A stretch of DNA of 47,656 bases. It comes from an uncultured Dorea sp. (GTDB lineage: Bacteria; Bacillota; Clostridia; Lachnospirales; Lachnospiraceae). Shown here one piece after another: positions 41,621 to 47,656 of this stretch. Each line of letters starts with the position of its first letter. Position 1 is the stretch's first letter. A program made the translations under genes and the position numbers. Where the stretch lies: positions 380 through 48,035 of the forward strand of contig CAJUTH010000029.1 in NCBI GenBank assembly GCA_910589275.1, in the 5' to 3' direction. The notes below the pieces were generated by a model. It saw nothing but the letters and a program-made list of their open reading frames with translations. It did not search any database and was not told the DNA's origin.

Positions 41621-43015
41621 CTAGGCATCTGCCTTCGCCTTATTTTTACCAGTCGCATAGTAGATAACGATTGGAATGACAAACAGCACCACAGCCGCTG
41701 CAAGAAGCACGGTTTGATTTACAACCTGAGACAGCATTCCAAATATAAATCCTACCAAAGTAAAATCCGCATCGGAGAAGGTGGTTCCTACAAATCCAAG
41801 GGCTCCCATAATCGGGTACAGCCCCGCCGCAAGGAACGTTACCACCACTCCATGGATAAAGGAGCCTGCGATACAGCCTTTCACTCCGCCTGTGGCATTT
41901 CCGCAGACGCCCGCTGTCGCTCCGCAGAAGAAATGTACAACCGCGCCGGGCAGGATCAATGCCGCCGCTGCCCCGGCATGGTTCATAGCAATCAGAACGC
42001 CAAGGGCTGCAATACCGCCGATAAAGGAACTTGCAAACCCCATCAAAACTGCATTCGGCGCAAAGGTAAAGATAATCGGGCAGTCCAGCGCAGGTTTTGC
42101 ATTGGGCACAAGCTTCTCGGAAATACCTTTAAATGCCGGTACGATCTCATTGATCAGCAGACGTACGCCAGACAGCACGATGTAAATACCCGCCGAAAAA
42201 GTGATGGACTGTGTTATGGCGTACAGTACCCAGTTCCCCTCCCCGAATATTTCCGCCGCTTCCGCCGGCACCTTAATTACTGCTGCCGCCGCTACGACAA
42301 AGTAGCAGACAAACATAACCAGCGCAATGGAGATATTATTGTTCCTTAAGAAAGCAAGCCCCTGCGGGAAGTTCACGTCCTCCGTAGTCGTCCCCTTCTT
42401 GCTGCCGTCTTTGCCGCCAAACAGTTTTCCTACCATACCGCTCAGCCAATAGCATGCGCTTCCAAAATGGCCGAGGGCCACCGAATCATCCCCTACTACT
42501 TCCTTAATGATCGGATTCATAAGCCATGGGAAAAATGCCATCACAAATCCAAGAATCAAAGCCCCCGTCAGGTAAAGCTGCCACCCGTCCATGCCCGCAA
42601 TCTTTAAGATACAGGTAATCAGGCAAGCCATATACAGTGAATGATGCCCGGTAAGGAATATGTATTTCAGACTGGAAAATCTTGCAAGCAGAATATTCGC
42701 CACCATGCCCAAGGCAAATATGGACGCCGTCTCTACTGCAAACTGCGACAGCCCAAGGGATACCACCGCCTCATTATTAGGGACAACCCCCTCAACGCCA
42801 AAGGCGATCTGGAACAGGTTCCCAAATGGTATGATCGCATCCTGAACCACGCTGGCGCCCGCATTCAGAACCACAAAACCAAGGATCGTCATAATCGTTC
42901 CCTTAACAACCGTCTGCGTACCCGATTTCTGGAGCAGCAGGCCAAGCATTGCAACAAGCCCTACAAAAATTGCCGGAGTAGATAATACCTCCTGAATAAA
43001 TAATAATATTGTCAT
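41621..43015 (-). CDS. PTS IIC permease, ascorbate (UlaA/SgaT) family
   Basis: A 464-aa polytopic permease of the UlaA family. It begins TILLFIQEVLSTPAIFVGLV and contains GTIMTILGFVVLNAGASVV, KYIFLTGHHSLYMACLI and the C-terminal TFSDADFTLVGFIFG. The family imports and phosphorylates L-ascorbate in E. coli, but many Firmicute members move other pentose-like sugars. It lies 15 bp after the IIA gene. The linkage to transketolase favours a pentose or pentulose phosphate product. Confidence 0.92.
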   Translation of the reverse strand: MTILLFIQEVLSTPAIFVGLVAMLGLLLQKSGTQTVVKGTIMTILGFVVLNAGASVVQDAIIPFGNLFQIAFGVEGVVPNNEAVVSLGLSQFAVETASIFALGMVANILLARFSSLKYIFLTGHHSLYMACLITCILKIAGMDGWQLYLTGALILGFVMAFFPWLMNPIIKEVVGDDSVALGHFGSACYWLSGMVGKLFGGKDGSKKGTTTEDVNFPQGLAFLRNNNISIALVMFVCYFVVAAAAVIKVPAEAAEIFGEGNWVLYAITQSITFSAGIYIVLSGVRLLINEIVPAFKGISEKLVPNAKPALDCPIIFTFAPNAVLMGFASSFIGGIAALGVLIAMNHAGAAAALILPGAVVHFFCGATAGVCGNATGGVKGCIAGSFIHGVVVTFLAAGLYPIMGALGFVGTTFSDADFTLVGFIFGMLSQVVNQTVLLAAAVVLFVIPIVIYYATGKNKAKADA

Positions 43016-43030
43016 ATCTGTTTCCCTCTC

Positions 43031-43459
43031 TTATTTGAAATAATGGTAAAGTTCCGCCGCATCTTTTGCCTTAAGTATCTTTGCCGTCCTCTCTTCATCC
43101 TGCAAAATATCTGTAATCTGCACCAGCGCGCCTAAGTGGCTGTCTGAATCCGCCGCCGCCAGCGAGATAAACAAATTGGCCTTTGCATCTTCCCTGTTAA
43201 AATCAATCTCCTTACGAAACAGGGTTACTGCAATCTGACTTTTCAAAGCCCCTTGCTCAGGTCTTGCATGCGGCAGGGCTACATGGGGCGCAATGCAGAT
43301 GTACGGACCTAAATTTTCAATATTTTCTATAATCGCTTCTTTATAGGATTCTGTTACAGACCCATCTTTTTCTAACGGCGCCATCGACCGGCAGACTGCT
43401 TCTTTCCAGTCGAAAACCCCCTCTAAAATCTGTACATTCGATTCCTTGATAAGATTCAT
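43031..43459 (-). CDS. PTS IIA component, ascorbate/mannitol type
   Basis: A 142-aa PTS_EIIA_2 protein. The active His is H64 in VALPHARPEQGA. AAAGGAG precedes the ATG at 43459. It is the first structural gene after the regulator. The 216 bp between them hold a hairpin (43629-43664) and a palindrome TGCAC-N6-GTGCA at 43587-43602 that could be an operator. Confidence 0.92.
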   Translation of the reverse strand: MNLIKESNVQILEGVFDWKEAVCRSMAPLEKDGSVTESYKEAIIENIENLGPYICIAPHVALPHARPEQGALKSQIAVTLFRKEIDFNREDAKANLFISLAAADSDSHLGALVQITDILQDEERTAKILKAKDAAELYHYFK

Positions 43460-43628
43460 AATGAACTCCTTTCATTGATTATCATCGCCCGCCGCTGATG
43501 TGATACGGCGGTTTTTCTGCAACCGGTTGTTTCTCTCGATGCATTTACTTTACCATGGCCTACTTTTTATTGGAAGTCCAGCTTCGTGCACCTTATTGTG
43601 CAACTCAAATTATTCTGGAAATAACATA

Positions 43629-43664
43629 CGCACGGCCCGTCCTAAAATCAGGGCGGACCGTGCG
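43629..43664 (-). terminator. Hairpin after the PRD regulator gene
   Basis: GCACGG-x-CCG...CGG-x-CCGTGC forms a GC-rich stem 12 bp past the regulator's stop, with no clear T tract on the minus strand. Confidence 0.45.
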
Positions 43665-43675
43665 CATATACTTAT

Positions 43676-45703
43676 TTAATCCTGCAATGTATTCCGGAAC
43701 AGATCTAATATCTCCGGAACGCTTGCGGCATTCTCCAAAGCTTTTATGTTTTCTTCGTCTTTTGCAAAATTTAAAATATCATTCAAAATCTTCAAATGCT
43801 TCTCATTATCTTCCGCGCTGAGTACAAAGATCGCTTTTGCTATTTTCTGCTTAGGAAACTGCACCGGCTCCGCAAATACGGCAAGCGATAAATCCCGCCT
43901 GTTCACGCCGTCCTCTGCTTTGGCATGCGCCAGAACAATATGCTCTGTAATAAACATATATGGTCCGTAATACATAATTTGGGATATGATAGCATCCAGA
44001 TAGGATTTTCTGATACTTGCATTCCGAACTAATATTTCCCCTGTCCGGTAAATTGCGTCTACCCATGCAGTCTGCTCACCACATACGCTGACCCGGGAAG
44101 CATCCAATATCTCCACAATGCCGCACTCCTTCCTGCCCGCAAGGCCGCCGGAATATCCTCTTGTATTCTCTATATACTGGCTGATGTCTTTTCGCAGGCT
44201 GTCATACTGAGATGCATCCACATATTTCTTCATCATCTCAAACAATTCTTCCGCGGCTCCGATCGCCTGATAGCTGTTTACCAGAGAATTGCTCAGGATA
44301 TAGATCCGATCCTCATCCGTCAGTATCGGATGAACCACAAGAACCGGAACCATACTGCGGATTTTAACCGTAGAAATAATCAGATCACACTCTTCTTTTA
44401 TATTCATAAATGCCGGCGCTGCCGCCACGCCTATAATCTCCGCGTTTGGCAGAAGGTTCCTGATCTCATGTTTCAGCATGTTCCCGGTGGAAACTCCGTT
44501 GGTACATACAATCAAAATCCGTAAATGATTCTTCATATCTTCCGCCGGTTTCATGAACGCCCCAAAATGAAGCGCCAGATAAGCCACCTCGCTGTCTGGA
44601 ATCGGAAGCCCAATCATTTGCTCAAGATAAACGGATACATACTTTGTAATTTCAAATAAATGCGGATATTCCCTGACGATATCCCCGCACATGGGATTCC
44701 CAAATTGAATACCGTACTGATAACGGTACATAGACGCGCAGATATGTAGAAACAGCGCCCGCTCCAGCTCGTCTCTCTTAACAAAATTAATACAGGCTGT
44801 TTTCTCAAATTCTGTTACCAGCGCTTTCGTCATAACATAAATTGACTGATCAGACCGTTTTTCAAAAATTTCATCCGTTGCCATAGAAAGGCGGGAACCG
44901 AGCAGATGCAGGCTTAAATAGATCTGCTCCTCCTTTCTCAAATCTGAAAAATATTTGCACACCATCTGATATTCCAGCGAATCAAACAGCTCTGTCTTCT
45001 TTAACCCGGCAAACTCCAGACTGGCCTCGCTCCTGTACATGACCGGCAAAAGCAGGGCAAGGGCGTCCAGGCTTCCTTCTACATATTCGATTCGAAGCTC
45101 ATCCTTTAACGCACATAATTTATCGTAGTATTCCTGTACCGACGAACGGTTTAAAAATGGTATCAAGCCGCTGTCCGTAAAAGAACGCAGTTCCTCATAA
45201 TACAAGATGAACAATGCGCGGATCTGGATTGGATCACCTGTAATGTAATAGCCGTCTTTCGCTTCATAAGCCAGTTCTAGGTTATATTCCCGCAGCCGCT
45301 GAACCGCAACTTTAATATCTCCGAACACGGTATTGCGGCTAACATTACATAAATCGATCAATTGTTCAATATAAACCGGCCGGCTGCTGTGAATCACATT
45401 GCAGATCATTATTTTCACGCGCTCAGAAGGAAGGAACTGGTAGTAATCCTCATACTCCTTTTCCTCCAATACTGCAAGAATCTTTTCCTTATTTTCAGCG
45501 GTTAGAAAAATCCCTTTTCCACGCTCCGGTTCCAGCCCTTCGATCTCATGTTCGTCAAGCCATTCATTGATTTTACATATATCGTAATAGATGCTCCGTC
45601 TGGAGACCCCGGTCTTTTCACATAGCCTTCCAAGAGACACGTATCCGCTTTCATGGGTCAGAATACTCAAAATCTGCCCGCACCGTTGGTTAAGATTACT
45701 CAC
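43676..45703 (-). CDS. PRD-containing PTS-controlled transcriptional activator (MtlR/LicR type)
   Basis: A 675-aa modular regulator. Two N-terminal helix-turn-helix domains lie near 15-50 (VSLGRLCEKTGVSRRSIYYD) and near 108-140 (IEQLIDLCNVSRNTVFGD). Two PRD domains follow between about 200 and 405, with histidines in LSLHLLGSR and LALHFGAF. A GatB-type IIB domain comes next (LRILIVCTNGVSTGNML), and a C-terminal IIA domain with HIVLAHAKAEDGVN. Phosphorylation by HPr and the cognate PTS on these sites sets its activity. It lies directly upstream of the ascorbate-type PTS genes and almost certainly activates them. Confidence 0.92.
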   Translation of the reverse strand: MSNLNQRCGQILSILTHESGYVSLGRLCEKTGVSRRSIYYDICKINEWLDEHEIEGLEPERGKGIFLTAENKEKILAVLEEKEYEDYYQFLPSERVKIMICNVIHSSRPVYIEQLIDLCNVSRNTVFGDIKVAVQRLREYNLELAYEAKDGYYITGDPIQIRALFILYYEELRSFTDSGLIPFLNRSSVQEYYDKLCALKDELRIEYVEGSLDALALLLPVMYRSEASLEFAGLKKTELFDSLEYQMVCKYFSDLRKEEQIYLSLHLLGSRLSMATDEIFEKRSDQSIYVMTKALVTEFEKTACINFVKRDELERALFLHICASMYRYQYGIQFGNPMCGDIVREYPHLFEITKYVSVYLEQMIGLPIPDSEVAYLALHFGAFMKPAEDMKNHLRILIVCTNGVSTGNMLKHEIRNLLPNAEIIGVAAAPAFMNIKEECDLIISTVKIRSMVPVLVVHPILTDEDRIYILSNSLVNSYQAIGAAEELFEMMKKYVDASQYDSLRKDISQYIENTRGYSGGLAGRKECGIVEILDASRVSVCGEQTAWVDAIYRTGEILVRNASIRKSYLDAIISQIMYYGPYMFITEHIVLAHAKAEDGVNRRDLSLAVFAEPVQFPKQKIAKAIFVLSAEDNEKHLKILNDILNFAKDEENIKALENAASVPEILDLFRNTLQD

Positions 45704-45838
45704 GGTTTCTTACACCCCCCAATAGTGAACTTTTCTTTTTTCCTTCGTTACATGGATATTGTCTCATATCAAACTGGGTTTAAACAATCTGTTTTCAGTA
45801 CAAAAAATTGCACGGTAACTGTGTACCCGTTGGATTCT

Positions 45839-47113
45839 CTATAGGAACCTCCCTCTTTTCACCGCGCCGTCCCCGTATTTCTTCCGTATCTCGTCCAGCG
45901 CCCGGTTAAGTTTCTTCTGCTTCTCCGCATCCGGGATACTTCTTGGAGGTTCTTGTTTCTCTTTCTGACCGCCCGCTCCCACCGCTTTCCCGAAAGGCTC
46001 CTTTTCCCGTGTTTCCTCCCGCAGCATAGGAATATCAAAAATACTGAGTTGTTCCGGCTCATCTTCTCCCACAAGCTTTGAACTTCGGATCCCAAGGAGC
46101 CTTACCGGCCTCCCATCCCACAATTCCTGATACAGAGATACCGCCTCCCTGTAAATGTCGGTATCACTGTTGGTAGGCCTTCCCATCTGTCTCTGGTGAG
46201 AAGTCACTTCAAAATTGTAATACTTGATCTCAACACTCAGCATATTTGCTTTCTGCTTCGCCTTTCTGAGCCTTGCGCCAACGCTTTCTGCAAGCCGCAG
46301 CAGAATTTTTCCAGCCTCCTCCTCTGTAGTGATATCTTTGGACAGCGTAGTAGAATTACCGATCCCCTTCGCCTCCGCCTTTTCTGCCGTCACGCTGGCG
46401 TCTCCCTTCCCATTGGCAAATTCCCACAACATCCGCCCATGGCTCTTCAGATGCAGCTCCAGCAGCGCAGGGTCCGTCTCCGCCAGATCTCCTATGGTAT
46501 AAATCTCCAGCTTCTTAAGGACTTCCACGCTGGAACGCCCCGCCATATACAGTTCCGATACCGGAAGCTTCCACATCTTTGCTTTCATTTCCTCTGGAAA
46601 TAAAGTATGGACTTTATTTGGTTTCTCAAAATCCGACGCCATTTTTGCCAGCAGCTTATTGGTGGAAATCCCAATATTTACCGTAAATCCAAACTTCTCG
46701 TACACCTGGTTTTTCATCTCCAAAGCGCCCTCCACAGGGGAGGAAAACTGATATGCAATCCCGGTAAAGTCCAGATAGCACTCGTCTACGCTGACCTGCT
46801 CAATATCCGGCGTATAGGTATATAAGAATTCCATCAGCTTCCGGCTGTACTCCCGATACAGCTTATGATCCGGCGGCTCCATCGTAAGATTCGGACATTT
46901 GCGAAAGGCATTCGCAACCGGTTCCCCGGTACGAATGCCATACTTTTTTGCAGGAATCGACTTGGCCAGCACCACGCCATGGCGCGACTGCTGATCCCCG
47001 CCGATAATCGCGGGGATCTCACGCAAGTCCCTTTCTGCTCCGTTCTTTAGTTCTTCAACTGCCGTCCAGCTTAAGAAGGCAGAATTTACATCTATATGAA
47101 AGATTATGGACAT
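45839..47113 (-). CDS. dinB: DNA polymerase IV (DinB, Y-family)
   Basis: A 424-aa translesion polymerase. The active-site acids are D8 in IIFHIDVNSAF and D110/E111 in SVDECYLDF. The thumb helix-hairpin-helix follows at about 170-240. The little finger spans about 240-345, and a clamp-binding motif QLSIFD lies near 350. The tail is longer than in E. coli DinB and Lys/Arg-rich. AAGGAG precedes the ATG at 47113. No LexA box was spotted in the 100 bp upstream. It stands alone between malQ and the PRD regulator. Confidence 0.94.
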   Translation of the reverse strand: MSIIFHIDVNSAFLSWTAVEELKNGAERDLREIPAIIGGDQQSRHGVVLAKSIPAKKYGIRTGEPVANAFRKCPNLTMEPPDHKLYREYSRKLMEFLYTYTPDIEQVSVDECYLDFTGIAYQFSSPVEGALEMKNQVYEKFGFTVNIGISTNKLLAKMASDFEKPNKVHTLFPEEMKAKMWKLPVSELYMAGRSSVEVLKKLEIYTIGDLAETDPALLELHLKSHGRMLWEFANGKGDASVTAEKAEAKGIGNSTTLSKDITTEEEAGKILLRLAESVGARLRKAKQKANMLSVEIKYYNFEVTSHQRQMGRPTNSDTDIYREAVSLYQELWDGRPVRLLGIRSSKLVGEDEPEQLSIFDIPMLREETREKEPFGKAVGAGGQKEKQEPPRSIPDAEKQKKLNRALDEIRKKYGDGAVKRGRFL

Positions 47114-47216
47114 TATCTGCTCCTTGTCTGTATTTACACCCCAAACAAAACTGCAACCCTATTATATCCGGAAATCCACACAAATTCAATCAGCATATTA
47201 CTCCTGCATCATGTTC

Positions 47217-47656
47217 TTACGGAATGCGCAGTTTGGCGCATTCCTGACCCGTGAATAGTAACCTTCCATACCTCTTTGCTGTCAAATAGGCCGTCTTGGC
47301 TAATTCCTCTGTAAGCTCTTCTTTTTTCACTCTCCACTTCCAGTTATTCCCAGTTGTAGAAGGCACATTCATTCTGGCACGATTATCATACCCCAGCCAA
47401 TCCTGCAAAGGTATCACACACAATTTCGATACGCTTGCCATAGCCAAACATACCAAAGGATAATACATTTCTTTATCCTCACGGTTATATTCGCACAGAT
47501 AATCTCTTACCATCCGCTGCTCCTCATCCTGTATCCCTTCACAGAACCATCCGGCAATCGTCTCATTGTCATGCGTCCCCGTATACACTACGCTGTTTTT
47601 GTCATAATTATAATCCGCCTTTCTGCGAAAGGCACCGATGGGGTTATGAAACCCGT
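47217..47656 (-). CDS. malQ: 4-alpha-glucanotransferase (MalQ), 3' part
   Basis: The frame is open to the right window edge. It covers the last 145 or so residues of a GH77 amylomaltase, which moves alpha-1,4-glucan segments in maltodextrin use. Diagnostic is VVYTGTHDNETIAGWF, which includes one catalytic-site Asp. MNVPSTTGNNWKWRV follows near the end. The final residues LLFTGQECAKLRIP are encoded by a hairpin-bearing segment (47221-47244) that looks like an inserted repeat, so the C-terminus may have been altered. The start is outside the window. Confidence 0.9.
   Translation of the reverse strand, partial: GFHNPIGAFRRKADYNYDKNSVVYTGTHDNETIAGWFCEGIQDEEQRMVRDYLCEYNREDKEMYYPLVCLAMASVSKLCVIPLQDWLGYDNRARMNVPSTTGNNWKWRVKKEELTEELAKTAYLTAKRYGRLLFTGQECAKLRIP

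Noticed and set aside
43495..43535. Catabolite-responsive element near TGCAACCGGTTGTT
   Set aside because: It matches only part of the cre consensus and lacks the terminal CA; it may be a chance palindrome.
1..47656. CRISPR array, integrase or transposase, tRNA or rRNA genes
   Set aside because: None was found on either strand; the repeats seen are dispersed hairpins, not regularly spaced direct repeats.

Overview
The window looks like chromosome of an anaerobic, low-to-mid GC Firmicute, most likely a gut Lachnospiraceae (Clostridium cluster XIVa). The signs are a T-box leader on aspS2-gatCAB, CIRCE operators, galactitol- and ascorbate-type PTS operons, an N-terminally divergent PurF-like protein, a 26-aa holin-like type I toxin, AGGAGG-type ribosome binding sites, and nearly every gene on the minus strand. 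The genus assignment is inference.

Layout by region. 1-1927 is AT-rich and decaying: an AraC/GyrI-type regulator remnant, an intact AlkD-like DNA alkylation repair gene, a glyoxalase gene with an internal ochre codon, and unrecognised remnants. 1928-4313 is a two-component system with an exported protein. 4467-6514 holds rluF, a cluster of hairpin repeats, a DUF5721-like gene and a compact type I toxin-antitoxin locus with a strong antisense promoter. 6515-15433 is a peptide-import region: oppD, oppF, a lipoprotein, oppB and oppC, then a hairpin, an M24 peptidase, a cyclophilin, an OsmC-like protein and an iron alcohol dehydrogenase with an amber stop at codon 6. 15568-17914 is htpG with a perfect CIRCE. 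17962-18189 is a large near-palindromic element flanked by ATTACTC on both sides. 18192-22300 is a large FtsX-type permease with its ATPase.

22342-28633 is a SorC-type regulator, an AraM-like dehydrogenase, and a galactitol-type PTS (IIA, IIC, IIB) interleaved with DeoC and an aldo/keto reductase. It looks like a catabolic pathway for an unidentified polyol or deoxy-sugar. 28705-30320 is a PurF-family gene whose glutaminase nucleophile is missing although the Fe-S cysteines remain. 30424-35985 is T-box, nondiscriminating AspRS, a zinc-ribbon membrane protein and gatC-gatA-gatB, i.e. tRNA-dependent Asn (and Gln) formation. 36108-37092 holds two helix-turn-helix regulators. 37252-39958 is clpB with a CIRCE-like operator over its promoter.

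39972-45703 is an ascorbate-type PTS operon with its PRD regulator. Its transketolase subunit pair has collapsed through an out-of-frame deletion. 45839-47113 is dinB, and 47217 to the window end is the 3' part of malQ.

Recurrent themes are heat-shock genes under HrcA-type operators, several recently broken metabolic genes (three clear lesions) and a family of small dispersed hairpin repeats. No tRNA, rRNA, CRISPR array, integrase or transposase was seen.
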